Part shown: positions 34,174-42,999 of the stretch, one piece after another
Layout of the letters: every line of letters begins with the position of its first letter
How positions within the stretch are numbered: position 1 is the first letter of the stretch
Assembly (NCBI GenBank): GCA_002298335.1
Contig: DBNK01000010.1
Span: 13,435-76,437, forward strand
DNA from: Thalassolituus sp. UBA674
Lineage (GTDB): Bacteria > Pseudomonadota > Gammaproteobacteria > Pseudomonadales > Oceanobacteraceae
Length of the DNA stretch: 63,003 nucleotides
Reading direction: 5' to 3'
Made by a program: the position numbers and the translations under genes
The notes under the pieces: generated by a model
Databases searched by the model: none
What the model saw: only the letters and a program-made list of their open reading frames with translations
Told to the model about the DNA's origin: nothing

Positions 34174-34683
34174 ATGAAACCCGCTTACGAATATGGCGAC
34201 GAAGTCCGTCTTATCCGCAACGTGCGGAACGATGGCACCTATCCCGGTAAGGAAGTCGGGGAGCTGCTGATCCGCCGTGGTGCCATAGGTTGTGTGTTCG
34301 ATGTCGGCACCTACCTGCAGGACCAGCTGATTTATCGCGTGCATTTTCTCGACCAGAACAAAACCGTCGGTTGCCGTGAAGAAGAGCTGATTGCTGCAGA
34401 CGCCCCCTGGATCGATAACCTGTTCGAATTCCGCGATGAAGTTATCTGCAAAATTCCGCTGGGTATGAAAGGCGAAGTGATTGCCGAAGCCGGCGACAAA
34501 GGCGGCATCGAAAAAGTCATCCGCGAAGAAGACCGCATTCTGTATCACCTGCGCATTAATGGCCGTACCGTCATGGTGCCGGAAGCTGCCCTTGAAGCCT
34601 TGCCGAAAGAAGAGGGTGCTGAGGGTGCCCTCGCGGAAGACCCAGTAGCGGAAGAGACAGCATCAGAGGAGAAATCCGCATGA
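34174..34683 (+). CDS. nifZ: nitrogen fixation protein NifZ
   Basis: 169 residues with two NifZ-type motifs: GDEVRLIRNVRNDGTYPG (residue 5) and a second, KIPLGMKGEVIAEAGDKGGIEKV. NifZ acts with NifW and NifH in forming the second P-cluster of NifDK. The C-terminus is an acidic, repeat-like tail (GAEGALAEDPVAEETASEE), often seen in this family. The stop overlaps the nifM ATG. Confidence 0.93.
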   Translation: MKPAYEYGDEVRLIRNVRNDGTYPGKEVGELLIRRGAIGCVFDVGTYLQDQLIYRVHFLDQNKTVGCREEELIAADAPWIDNLFEFRDEVICKIPLGMKGEVIAEAGDKGGIEKVIREEDRILYHLRINGRTVMVPEAALEALPKEEGAEGALAEDPVAEETASEEKSA

Positions 34684-35570
34684 GCGCCCTGCGCCAGCCC
34701 GTGGATACTACTGAGTCCGAAAACGGTTACCGCTTTCTGCGCATTGCCAGCGAGCGTTTTGATACCGCACTGAATGATCTGACCGACGAGCAGTGGAAAG
34801 AAGTGCGTAAAATTGCACTGCTGGAAACTCAGCTGGAAATCGCCGTTCTGTCCAGCAAAGAGGCCTCGCAGGTCGCCGTTCCGGAAAGCCAGTTAATGGA
34901 AGCACTGGGGCAGGTTAAAAACCGCTTCACCGACGACGATGAATACGAGCAGATCCTCGATAACATCAAGATGAGCGAAGACGAACTCAAGGCCGCGTTA
35001 TCGCGCAGCCTGCGCGTTGAAGCCGTGATGGATCTGGTCGCCAGCCGTGAAACTCCGGTCAGCGAGACTGACGCCCGCCTGTTTTATTACCTGCATCTGG
35101 ATAAATTCGAACAGCCCGAGCGCCGTATTGCCAGCCATATTCTGATTACGGTGAATGATGACCTGGAAGGCAGCGACGAAGTCTCTGCCAAACAGAAGGC
35201 CGATGCGATTTATGAGCGTTTGCTCAAGCATCCCAAATGGTTTGCCGAACAGGCACTGAAACACTCGGAATGTCCGACCAGCCTGAACCAGGGCCTGCTG
35301 GGTGAAATCAGCCGAGGCACTCTGTACCCGGAGCTTGAAGAAGCGTTGTTCGCCATGAAACCACATTCACTGGCAGAGCCCGTACGCAGTGAACTGGGCT
35401 GGCACATTCTTCATTGCGCGGATGTCAGCCCGGCTGAAACCATGCCGCTGAAAAAAGCCCTGCCGCAATTACTCGACAGCCTGCAGTCCCGCCAGAACCG
35501 TAAGGTTCAGCGTCGCTGGGTTGCAGAACAGATGAAAGCCTCCGGCGTGACCGGACAGGAGAGCCGTTAA
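34680..35570 (+). CDS. nifM: nitrogenase Fe-protein maturation isomerase NifM
   Basis: 296 residues. A helical SurA-like N-terminal part precedes a PpiC/parvulin domain (RRIASHILITVNDD, QALKHSECPTSLNQGLLGEISRGTLYPELEEALFAMKPH, LGWHILHC). No signal peptide, in agreement with the cytoplasmic NifM that isomerises prolines in NifH. ATGA overlap with nifZ; its stop overlaps the clpX ATG. Confidence 0.94.
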   Translation: MSALRQPVDTTESENGYRFLRIASERFDTALNDLTDEQWKEVRKIALLETQLEIAVLSSKEASQVAVPESQLMEALGQVKNRFTDDDEYEQILDNIKMSEDELKAALSRSLRVEAVMDLVASRETPVSETDARLFYYLHLDKFEQPERRIASHILITVNDDLEGSDEVSAKQKADAIYERLLKHPKWFAEQALKHSECPTSLNQGLLGEISRGTLYPELEEALFAMKPHSLAEPVRSELGWHILHCADVSPAETMPLKKALPQLLDSLQSRQNRKVQRRWVAEQMKASGVTGQESR

Positions 35571-36910
35571 TGTCTGAACCGAAAGGTCTTGTACCTGTTT
35601 GCTCCTTTTGCGGAGCTGAGAAATCCCCCGAACTGCCGCTGATTGCAGGCAATAACGGCCACATCTGCCAGCAGTGTGTAACGCTGGCATTTCAGGTCAT
35701 CAGCAGCTGGGGCAGTAAAAAAAGCGTGGATACGCCGGAGCTGAAAACCCCGGTGGCCATCAAGGATTTTCTCGACCAGTACATTATCGGACAGGATCAG
35801 GCCAAGCGGACGCTCTCCGTTGCTGTTTACAACCATTATCTGCGCCTGCGCATGCAGGGCCAGAGTACTCAGGACATGACTCTGGACGGAGCAGGCAGCG
35901 GCGTGGATTTTGAAAAATCCAACATCATCATGGTCGGCCCATCCGGCAGTGGTAAAACCCTGCTGGTCAAAACCCTCGCCAAAATCATCGGCGTGCCCTT
36001 TGTGGTCGGCGATGCCACCACGCTGACTCAGGCTGGTTATGTTGGTGAAGACGTCGACAGCATTCTGAAGCGCCTGTTAGAAGCCGCCGAAGGTAATGTT
36101 GATCAGGCCAAATGGGGTATCGTCTACATCGACGAAATCGACAAGCTCGCCAAGCGCGGCGGTGGTAATGCCGGTGTACGCGATGTGTCCGGCGAAGGCG
36201 TACAGCAGGCGCTGCTGAAAATGGTCGAAGGCAGTGAATTCCGCCTTGCTAAAAATGGCGGCCGTCGCGAAGGCGGCGAAGAAGTCGTACTCGATACCAC
36301 CAATATTCTGTTCATTGTTGGCGGTGCCTTCCCGGGTCTGACCGACATGGTCTCCGCCCGTCTTCACCCGCGTAAAACCAGCATTGGTTTCAAGGCACCC
36401 GTGGTACACGACAAAGGTGAAGAAAACATCTCCAAACTGCTTGAAGCACTGCAGCCGGATGACCTGCTGCAATTCGGATTAATCCCTGAATTTATCGGAC
36501 GCTTCCCGGTGATCACCTTCCTCCAGGATCTGGATGTCGAAGCGCTGAAAAAGATTCTTACCGAACCGCGCAACGCTCTCACCAAACAGTACCAGCAGCT
36601 GTTTGAATTCCAGAAAGTGCATCTGAATTTTGAAGATGACGCCCTGACTCATATTGCCGAACAGGCCGTCAAGCGTGGCACAGGTGCCCGTGGCCTGCGC
36701 GCCATGATGGAAAGCCTGCTGATGCCGGTGATGTTCGACCTGCCAACCGATACCGGCCTGGATACCTGTGATGTGGTACTGGAAAAAGCTGAAGAGTCTG
36801 AGACGCTGAAAGTGAATAAAGCGTACGACGAAGATAAAGCGGCTGCTGTGGTTGAGGAAGTGAAGGACGAGAAGAAGGAAGAGCGCCCGAATCTGACGGT
36901 GACGGTTTAA
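35570..36910 (+). CDS. clpX: nif-linked ClpX-type AAA+ unfoldase
   Basis: 446 residues. N-terminal zinc-binding domain CSFCGAE...CQQC, Walker A GPSGSGKTLLVKTLA (about residue 126), Walker B VYIDEIDKLAK and sensor region RFPVITFL. This corresponds to the second ClpX encoded after nifM in Azotobacter. Without a clpP here, it would use the housekeeping peptidase or act as a chaperone in nitrogenase protein turnover. The ATG overlaps the nifM stop by one base. Last gene of the operon. Confidence 0.93.
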   Translation: MSEPKGLVPVCSFCGAEKSPELPLIAGNNGHICQQCVTLAFQVISSWGSKKSVDTPELKTPVAIKDFLDQYIIGQDQAKRTLSVAVYNHYLRLRMQGQSTQDMTLDGAGSGVDFEKSNIIMVGPSGSGKTLLVKTLAKIIGVPFVVGDATTLTQAGYVGEDVDSILKRLLEAAEGNVDQAKWGIVYIDEIDKLAKRGGGNAGVRDVSGEGVQQALLKMVEGSEFRLAKNGGRREGGEEVVLDTTNILFIVGGAFPGLTDMVSARLHPRKTSIGFKAPVVHDKGEENISKLLEALQPDDLLQFGLIPEFIGRFPVITFLQDLDVEALKKILTEPRNALTKQYQQLFEFQKVHLNFEDDALTHIAEQAVKRGTGARGLRAMMESLLMPVMFDLPTDTGLDTCDVVLEKAEESETLKVNKAYDEDKAAAVVEEVKDEKKEERPNLTVTV

Positions 36911-36937
36911 GATTACTGATACGGTCTTTCAGACTTC

Positions 36938-37566
36938 GTCATTGCGAGCGAACGCGAAGCAATCCAGAATTTCAGTGTATTAAAACTTACTTTTTTGGTT
37001 GCTCCCAGGGGGAATGCATCCCCCGGGCGCACGCCCTCCCCCCAGCTTCGCGCTTTCCTGGGCCATGTTGCCTTATTTGTTTATAACTTGCCGGGTACGC
37101 ACACACAGGACGTCCCTGTCCTGCGTGTGCTTGTTCGGCGTCCTGCCTCACACCCCTATCGTTATTGCACAAATTTCGGCGGCCCCAGAGGCGCATATTC
37201 AACCAGCGACAACGGTGAAGAAGATATAAATCATTGTGGGCCTTAACGATAGGAATAGGGCGTGGAGGCTCCCAGTGATAAGTTTTGAGCACGGTGTTTC
37301 TGGTTGAAACTGCGCCTGTTGTGAGCCACGGATTTCAAAAACGAACAGACCTACAGAACATGGATGTTCTGTAAGGTCCGCTGAGGCAGGACGCCGAATC
37401 GGATCGTGGTCGTCGTGAGTTTGCAGAATGACGTGAGACAGCGAGGAACACAGCGCGAAGCAGGGGGACGGGCATGTGCCCGGGGGATGCATTCCCCCAG
37501 GGAGCAACCAAAAACTGTCCTTGAATCCTAAAAGTTCTGGATTGCTTCGCATTCGCTCGCAATGAC
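36938..37566. repeat. composite inverted repeat element, copy 3 (alpha-beta, complete)
   Basis: Exact outer inverted repeat: GTCATTGCGAGCGAACGCGA at 36938 through CAATCCAG at 36967, and its inverse at 37537-37566. Alpha arm inverted (37001-37205), beta arm direct (37301-37505), so polarity is opposite to copies 1 and 2. The spacer keeps GGGCCTTAACG and GGCTCCCAGTGATAA. No gene is supported between clpX and nifF (36911-37853). A solo outer repeat follows at 37662. Confidence 0.85.
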
Positions 37567-37661
37567 ACCCTGGTCATTCTAAAAGATGTTTAGACGGAAA
37601 CTCTGCAGCTGGAAAATCGACACAGCCTCCAAATAAAAAGAAAGCTTATTTTTAAAACCAC

Positions 37662-37691
37662 GTCATTGCGAGCGGACGCGAAGCAATCCAG
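37662..37691. repeat. solo outer repeat (GTCATTGCGAGCG type)
   Basis: A 30-bp unit almost identical to the left outer repeat of the composite element at 36938, alone in the nifF downstream region. Confidence 0.8.
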
Positions 37692-37853
37692 TTTTTTAAG
37701 TAAGAGATCTGTCTGAATCTTCGGTGTGGGAGTATTGATATGAAGTTGAAATCTAAGCGAATTTAAATAAGAAGATATTTTCATCAAAAAATAAAAAAGC
37801 GCAGCCCCTGACTCTCTGAAAAGGAACTGCGCAAGGGTTCTGCCCTATGACTA

Positions 37854-38396
37854 TCAGGCAGGCAAACCAAACTCACCCGCAATCATCGACAGCCAGGTGG
37901 TCAGACGCTCTTCGGTCATGCCAGACTGGTTATCAAGATCGAGTGCCAGGCCAACGAACTTACCGTCCAGGATGGCCTTGGATTCATCAAATTCATAACC
38001 TTCGTTCGGCCATGCACCGACAATTTTTGCACCACGCTCAGAGAAGAACTCATACAGTTCGCCCATGGCGTCGAGGAATTCATCGGGATAACCCACCTGA
38101 TCACCCAGGCCGAAAATAGCGATGGTTTTGCCGCTGAAATCGGTATCTTCAATCTGTGGCAGGAATTCTTCCCAGCTCTCTGCATCACAGTCGGATGACA
38201 GGCCCGGCAGTTCGCCGTCGCCCAGTGTCGGGGTGCCGATGATGAGATATTCATAGGCTGCGAAGTCTTCCGCGGTGGTGCGGTTTACGTTCAGTGGGGC
38301 TGCCATCAGATCATCGTCGTATTTCTTTTTGATCATCTTTGCGACTTTACGGGTTTTACCGGTGTTGCTGCCGAAAAATAAACCGATCTTCGCCAT
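37854..38396 (-). CDS. nifF: nitrogenase flavodoxin NifF
   Basis: 180 residues. FMN phosphate loop GLFFGSNTGKTRKVA at the N-terminus, second loop IIGTPTLGDGELPG, third FGLGDQVGYPDEFLDAMG: a long-chain flavodoxin. It carries low-potential electrons to NifH. GAGGAGATACCC before the ATG. Convergent with clpX and controlled by its own sigma-54 promoter and NifA sites. Confidence 0.95.
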   Translation of the reverse strand: MAKIGLFFGSNTGKTRKVAKMIKKKYDDDLMAAPLNVNRTTAEDFAAYEYLIIGTPTLGDGELPGLSSDCDAESWEEFLPQIEDTDFSGKTIAIFGLGDQVGYPDEFLDAMGELYEFFSERGAKIVGAWPNEGYEFDESKAILDGKFVGLALDLDNQSGMTEERLTTWLSMIAGEFGLPA

Positions 38397-38454
38397 GGGT
38401 ATCTCCTCATAGTTTCTGATTATTAACAGGTGTCTGTTCTGTTACAGGTGCTGT

Positions 38455-38470
38455 TGCAGGAGGTGTGCCG
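38455..38470 (-). promoter_or_regulatory. sigma-54 promoter of nifF
   Basis: Read on the minus strand, CGGCACACCTCCTGCA has the GGCAC and TGC elements with correct spacing, about 60 bases upstream of the nifF ATG. The first base of each half deviates from TGGCAC/TTGCA. Confidence 0.72.
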
Positions 38471-38530
38471 CAAATATGTGGTTTTTAACTGTTTGAAATA
38501 TAAGGAGTTGTTTTTCTGTGTCAGAAGGAT

Positions 38531-38546
38531 TGTCGCGAAGATAACA
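38531..38546. promoter_or_regulatory. NifA activator site, proximal, before nifF
   Basis: TGT-CGCGAAGATA-ACA, an exact TGT-N10-ACA about 60 bases upstream of the promoter. Confidence 0.65.
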
Positions 38547-38573
38547 ACTTGAAAAGCGCGCCTTTTCAGCCTG

Positions 38574-38589
38574 TGTCGCATTTGCGACA
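38574..38589. promoter_or_regulatory. NifA activator site, distal, before nifF
   Basis: TGT-CGCATTTGCG-ACA, a fully palindromic TGT-N10-ACA about 105 bases upstream of the promoter. Confidence 0.78.
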
Positions 38590-38661
38590 AGCAAAATAAC
38601 TCAGCTGAAGTTGCCGCCGCTGTTTGGCGTAAACCCGACAGAAAGGCTCATGCCCTCTGGT

Positions 38662-38979
38662 TCAGAGGGGTGGATCGTTGTCGAAATCGCTGTGCAGAAC
38701 AATGCGGAAAGGGAACCACTCACCGGACATCACGGCACCGGCGATGGCCGGATCAGCCAGCATAATGGCTTCGGCTTCTTCATCAGATGCCGCTTCATAC
38801 ACCACGATACCAAAGGCTTCGGAACCCGTGGTGCGGCCTACGAACAGAGCTACTCCACGTTCGGTGAGACGTTTCAGATATTTGAAGTGCAGTGTGATCA
38901 GGCCAGCCTCAGCATCGGTCGGGCCATCACTGATCATGGCACGACGGGTGGGGTGAAGGCGGTAAAGGTAGCGGTTCAT
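38662..38979 (-). CDS. YciI-like protein
   Basis: 105 residues. LHPTRRAMISDGPTDAEAGLITLHFKYLKRLTERGVALFVGRT and the following SGEWFPFRI fit the YCII/DUF1330 dimeric ferredoxin-like fold, with the usual His/Asp pair region. Function within the family is mostly unknown. The start overlaps the end of the small membrane-protein gene, so the two are co-translated. Confidence 0.75.
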   Translation of the reverse strand: MNRYLYRLHPTRRAMISDGPTDAEAGLITLHFKYLKRLTERGVALFVGRTTGSEAFGIVVYEAASDEEAEAIMLADPAIAGAVMSGEWFPFRIVLHSDFDNDPPL

Positions 38980-39209
38980 CGTCGTGGATTGACCGGGAAA
39001 TCATCTTCGTCTTTGCGGACCGGTGCGAAGATCAGATAGAAGATCCATGAAAACCAGGAAATAAAAATGACCAGCAGAATCCAGGCGAGACGCTCACGGC
39101 CTGAGGCCCGGTCTGAAGTTGCGATAAGCAGGATCGGTAAGATCCAGATGATAAATGGCAGCAGGATCAGTCCTGCCAGCAACACTTCGGCACCCATTAG
39201 TTTCCCCAT
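38976..39209 (-). CDS. PLDc_N-type small membrane protein
   Basis: 77 residues. Two hydrophobic helices separated by TSDRASGRERLAWI and ending SWIFYLIFAPVRKDEDD: the helix-loop-helix seen in the phospholipase D-nuclease N-terminal domain, here stand-alone. Inner-membrane location. Overlaps the YciI-like gene by four bases. Confidence 0.7.
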   Translation of the reverse strand: MGKLMGAEVLLAGLILLPFIIWILPILLIATSDRASGRERLAWILLVIFISWFSWIFYLIFAPVRKDEDDFPVNPRR

Positions 39210-39573
39210 GATAGTGGTGGAGCCCTACAGGGTGCGGGTTGCAGACACCTGATCCTGTGCTGAGTGATCCTGATGGCAGCATCCGGAGATCGGCCATGCA
39301 TTGCTCAACGCCCAGACCTGAAGCACTACAACACGCACGCGCTGTCTGTCTGAAATATTCAGAGGCCCGTTAAAACTATCACGCACAATATTCACCAGCA
39401 ACAACAGGGGGCGCGGTTTTCCCGGCGTCTTTACACGCCATACCCTTGTGGCCACCTGGTCAGATGTTACTGTGCCTGCAGGAATAAATTCAGTGACTTT
39501 CGTCGTGACTCATTTTCAGAGCATGCAACGGTATTACACTGATGATTAACCGCGTTCAGACAGGGAGGGTCCT
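39210..39573. other. gene-free divergent intergenic region
   Basis: Contains the promoters of the divergent PLDc_N-type and periplasmic-protein genes. Only a short CCCT/AGGG hairpin near 39220 and a strong GGGAGGG ribosome-binding site at the right end stand out. A 76-codon minus-strand ORF has no supporting features. Confidence 0.5.
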
Positions 39574-40554
39574 ATGCGACTGAGTCTGATTCTGGTAGCT
39601 GTGCTCTGTTGTACACAGGCTCAGGCAGATGGATTAAGGTTCGGATTGCTGGCGAAAAGCACGTCTGATCATAATTTTGTGGATGCCTGGCAGGGGTGTC
39701 AGCAGGCCGCTGCTGCCGATGGCAACCAGTGTGATCTGCTCGGAGCGGATGGGCCTGCCAATGCCCACGTGCAATGGGTGGAGCTGGAAAAAGCCCTGGG
39801 CAGTGGCGAGTATGCCTCGATCGCGATTTCAGTGACGGCATCTGCTTTTCTGGCGCGCCATGTCGGCTCAGTAGAGATTCCGCTGCTGACCTTTGATTCC
39901 CCGTTTGATGCCAGTGATCAGGGCCTGTCAGAAGGCTATATCGGCCCGGATAACTATGCCTTTGGCAAGCAGCTGGCCGAACTGGCGCTGTCTTATCGTC
40001 CCGACGGCGGTGTTCTCTGCATTGTGAGTGTCGGACAGGACCCGAACCTCGAAACCCGGGTGCGTGCGGTACGCAAAACCCTGGCCGGTGATGAGCCCCT
40101 GAAGAACATGGGCAAGCTCAACGGTGAAGGTGGCTGGCACGAGCACGAACGGTGCCCGCGTATGACACTGGGCTCCCCCGAGCAGGTAGACACCCAGTTC
40201 CGCTCCATCCTCACCGACATCCAGCCCCATGTGATTATCTCAGTTGGTCACTGGCCGGTGGTGGATGCCATGCTCTACCGCCGGATTGTGCGGGATATTC
40301 AGGAGCAGCTGATCAACCATCGGATAATGCTGTTTGTGGGGGTCGGGCAGATCTCACCGGCCTACCGGGCACTGCTGGACGAAGGCCTGGTACATGGACT
40401 GGTCAGTATTGATTTCACAGAGATCGGTCGTGTGACCTACGAACAGATGAAGCAGGCCGCTGCCGGTCAGGAGATCCCCCGCGTGACACACACTCAGAAG
40501 CGGCTGGTATATCCAGAATGGCTGGTGGATAACCGCGTGTCTCGGCCCGACTGA
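39574..40554 (+). CDS. periplasmic substrate-binding protein (type 1 fold)
   Basis: 326 residues. Signal peptide to about residue 18 (AQA|DGLRFG). The mature part follows the sugar/TorT-type periplasmic binding protein plan: a strand then SDHNFVDAWQGCQQAA, IPLLTFDSPFDASD, AFGKQLAELAL, and the second-lobe VIISVGHWPVVDAMLYRRIV. No permease or ATPase adjoins it, so it may serve a sensor kinase or chemoreceptor rather than an ABC importer. GGGAGG precedes the ATG. Confidence 0.8.
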   Translation: MRLSLILVAVLCCTQAQADGLRFGLLAKSTSDHNFVDAWQGCQQAAAADGNQCDLLGADGPANAHVQWVELEKALGSGEYASIAISVTASAFLARHVGSVEIPLLTFDSPFDASDQGLSEGYIGPDNYAFGKQLAELALSYRPDGGVLCIVSVGQDPNLETRVRAVRKTLAGDEPLKNMGKLNGEGGWHEHERCPRMTLGSPEQVDTQFRSILTDIQPHVIISVGHWPVVDAMLYRRIVRDIQEQLINHRIMLFVGVGQISPAYRALLDEGLVHGLVSIDFTEIGRVTYEQMKQAAAGQEIPRVTHTQKRLVYPEWLVDNRVSRPD

Positions 40555-40631
40555 GATATAACGTGCATCACAGCCACAGCGGTTGCCTGGCATGGCATAC
40601 TGGCGGCCGGATGAATTAACCGGAGTACCGC

Positions 40632-41441
40632 GTGGACAGCCTGGTGTTTGCCGGAATCAGCTTCCCGCTGATCCCGTTTCTGGGGCTCACTGCCCTCGGC
40701 CTGTTTGCCCTTCTTAACCGCTTTCTTCCCGGAGCCGTCGCCGGACTGAGCGATGCGTTCCTCAACCGCCTGCTGCTCGCTCTGGTCGTCGCCCGTGTGG
40801 CCTTTGTGGTTCTGCATCTCCGCCAGTATGACAACCTCATCAGCATGCTGGATATCCGCGACCGTGGCTTCCATGCAGCGGCTTTCGCGCTGACCCTGAC
40901 GGTTTTGCTGGCGCAGCTGGCTGCATCTTCCCGTGCTATCCGTCGGCGCCTGCTGATTCTTCTGCCGCTGCTGCTGGTGTGGACCGGTGGCGGCTACGGC
41001 CTCTACCGCTACTTCAATCCTACGCCAGAGGTCTGGCCGCAGCAGTCGTTTGTGGCGCTCAGTGGCGAGCCGGTGCAGTTCACAACCACCGATGTTGCCT
41101 CTCCGCGTCTGACACTGGTCAACCTCTGGGCGACCTGGTGCCCATCCTGCCGCACTGAAATGCCCGCCCTGATGAAGGCTCAGCAAGACCATCCGGATGT
41201 CCGCATCGTGATGCTCAATCAGGGGGAAAACGCCGCTGAGATAGCGGCCTTCCTGCAGGAGAACGGCTACGCCTTTGAGCATGTCTGGCTCGATCCGCAG
41301 GCCCGCATGGGACAATGGCTGGGGCAGGGCGCCTTACCGGTAACCCTGGTGTTTGATGATACCGGCAGACTGGTGGACGGGCATATGGGAGTGGTCAGTG
41401 CAGCCGTACTGGAAGACTTGCTGTCGCCAACGCCCGAGTAA
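40632..41441 (+). CDS. membrane-anchored TlpA-like thioredoxin
   Basis: 269 residues starting with GTG. Three or more hydrophobic helices (about residues 8-30, 45-60, 78-95, 105-125) precede a periplasmic thioredoxin domain with the redox motif WATWCPSCRTEMP near residue 175 and the cis-proline region GALPVTLVFD. It probably reduces or isomerises disulfides of exported proteins or supports cytochrome c maturation. The helical part resembles prolipoprotein transferase-like membrane domains sometimes fused to TlpA. Confidence 0.82.
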   Translation: MDSLVFAGISFPLIPFLGLTALGLFALLNRFLPGAVAGLSDAFLNRLLLALVVARVAFVVLHLRQYDNLISMLDIRDRGFHAAAFALTLTVLLAQLAASSRAIRRRLLILLPLLLVWTGGGYGLYRYFNPTPEVWPQQSFVALSGEPVQFTTTDVASPRLTLVNLWATWCPSCRTEMPALMKAQQDHPDVRIVMLNQGENAAEIAAFLQENGYAFEHVWLDPQARMGQWLGQGALPVTLVFDDTGRLVDGHMGVVSAAVLEDLLSPTPE

Positions 41442-41520
41442 GCGGGTTTGCTATTCCGCTGCCGGCAACCTATGTTGATGGCTCCAATAACAATAACCCC
41501 GCATTAAAGGACGAATGACG

Positions 41521-42153
41521 ATGGCCTTTCCAACCGCAGTTAATAACCAGATCACTGACTCCATCACCCAGAGCAATGTCAAAGTCATCGCCGATGCCCC
41601 GGCCGTGGCCATGGGCAATCTCTATCAGGCGACGTCACAGGCACTGTCGAATGCCGCCCACAACGCCACCACCAATCAACAGCAGATGGGCATCACCATG
41701 CAGGCGGCCCTCGTTCAGGGCATCACCACCCTGTACGGGATAGACGTTGCCTCCGGGGCTACTCCGGCGTCACACCTCTACCGCACGCAGGTGTCCGGCC
41801 CGTCGGAGCAGATTTCTCAGCCACCGGCCTCAGTCACCGACAGCGCCGCTCAGGTGGCGGAACTGAGTGAAACACTGGCGGCAGAGCAGCAGGACGCCAG
41901 TCGCAAAATCGAAGACGCCGTACGCTTCGCGCTCGACTGCAACCTGGATTCCGCCGACCGCTTCAACCACGCCGTACGTGAAGTGATGGATGCCTTCGTC
42001 ACCTCACTGCAGGCCATCGGCGACAGCCAGTACCGCAGCGCCCTCGACATGATCCGTATGGCAGGCATCACCATGACGCTCAAAGCCATGATCGAACAAC
42101 CCGGCGAGCACGAGCATTACGCTCAGATACTGGAAAGCATTAAAAACCTCTGA
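41521..42153 (+). CDS. RebB-family R-body protein, long form
   Basis: 210 residues. The first 80 match RebB/killing-trait proteins closely: MAFPTAVNNQITDSITQSNV and AMGNLYQATSQALSNAAHNATTNQQQM. Such proteins polymerise into coiled R-body ribbons that unroll in the host of the bacterium. Unlike the usual about 100-residue RebB, a second helical half (about residues 115-210, TLAAEQQDASRKIEDAVRFAL onward) is attached. No other reb genes are in the window. The second ATG is chosen because AAAGGA is too close to the first. Confidence 0.85.
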   Translation: MAFPTAVNNQITDSITQSNVKVIADAPAVAMGNLYQATSQALSNAAHNATTNQQQMGITMQAALVQGITTLYGIDVASGATPASHLYRTQVSGPSEQISQPPASVTDSAAQVAELSETLAAEQQDASRKIEDAVRFALDCNLDSADRFNHAVREVMDAFVTSLQAIGDSQYRSALDMIRMAGITMTLKAMIEQPGEHEHYAQILESIKNL

Positions 42154-42218
42154 GCCCATCAGGCAGCCTGCATACCTCAGTGCGGATAACGCTGATATAC
42201 TGTTTTTAAATACAGTGT

Positions 42219-42968
42219 ATGAGTGAGGCCATGCAGGCAGCACAAACCCTCAGCTTCGCCGACGTGCGCCGCCGCTTCGGCTTTAAAAGCATCGAAATTG
42301 GCCGTTGGGTAAAACCCGATGAGCGCGACCGGGCCGCCATCGCCTTCAACAACGCTCTGACCGACCTCATGCTCACCCTGCAGGGGCCGGAGACTCTTAT
42401 ATCCTTGCGCGAAACCCTCGGCCTGCAGTTCGGCATCGGCGGACGCCCCGGCGTTTCCGCCCATTACATACCCAATACCCGCCAGCTCGCCCTCGCCAAA
42501 AACGCCGGAGCAGGCAGCCTAGCCCACGAATGGTTTCACGCGTTTGATCACTACATAGCCCCAAAAGCCTTCCACGACGCCAGCCGTCACCACTTCGGCT
42601 CCTGCCTGTTCGGCAAACACGGCGAACCGAATGAGCATCGGTTGAATCAACTGCTGTTCGACTGCTACTACAGCATCCTCGCCGTCGGTGACGACCACGG
42701 CCCTAACCCACTGGTCGAAGCTTCTCTTAAGGCCGACCGCCAACATGGCACCCGCTACTACGCCATGCCCGAAGAACTCTGCGCCCGCGCCTTCGAAGCC
42801 TTTGTTGAAGACAGCGGCCCGGTAAACCGCTTTTTAGTGCGGGGCACGCTGGGGTCCGCTGAGGCGAAAGCCGGGTTGTACCCGCAGGGGCAGCAGAGAA
42901 GGGCGATTAACGACGCGTTCGGGCGGTATTTTGCGGGGTTGGGTGGGGCGTTGAAAAAGCTAGCCTAG
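42219..42968 (+). CDS. putative zinc metallopeptidase (HEWFH motif)
   Basis: 249 residues. LAHEWFHAFDHYIAP near residue 105 gives an HExxH zinc motif, preceded by YIPNTRQLALAK, as in the LPD1-like/CLCA_X-type peptidase-like domains; YAMPEELCARAFEAFVED supplies acidic residues that could be a third ligand. No signal peptide. No strong ribosome-binding site before either of the two N-terminal ATGs. The gene borders the defence island and converges with the Mrr-like gene. Confidence 0.65.
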   Translation: MSEAMQAAQTLSFADVRRRFGFKSIEIGRWVKPDERDRAAIAFNNALTDLMLTLQGPETLISLRETLGLQFGIGGRPGVSAHYIPNTRQLALAKNAGAGSLAHEWFHAFDHYIAPKAFHDASRHHFGSCLFGKHGEPNEHRLNQLLFDCYYSILAVGDDHGPNPLVEASLKADRQHGTRYYAMPEELCARAFEAFVEDSGPVNRFLVRGTLGSAEAKAGLYPQGQQRRAINDAFGRYFAGLGGALKKLA

Positions 42969-42999
42969 TAAATTGAAAGCAGAAAACGCGTGAGGGATT

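Noticed and set aside
38431..38446. Third TGT-N10-ACA before nifF
   Set aside because: It lies downstream of the predicted sigma-54 promoter and start point, so it is probably a chance match to a six-base pattern.
39225..39455. 76-codon minus-strand ORF
   Set aside because: No ribosome-binding site, unusual composition and no domain; it fills a promoter region between divergent genes.
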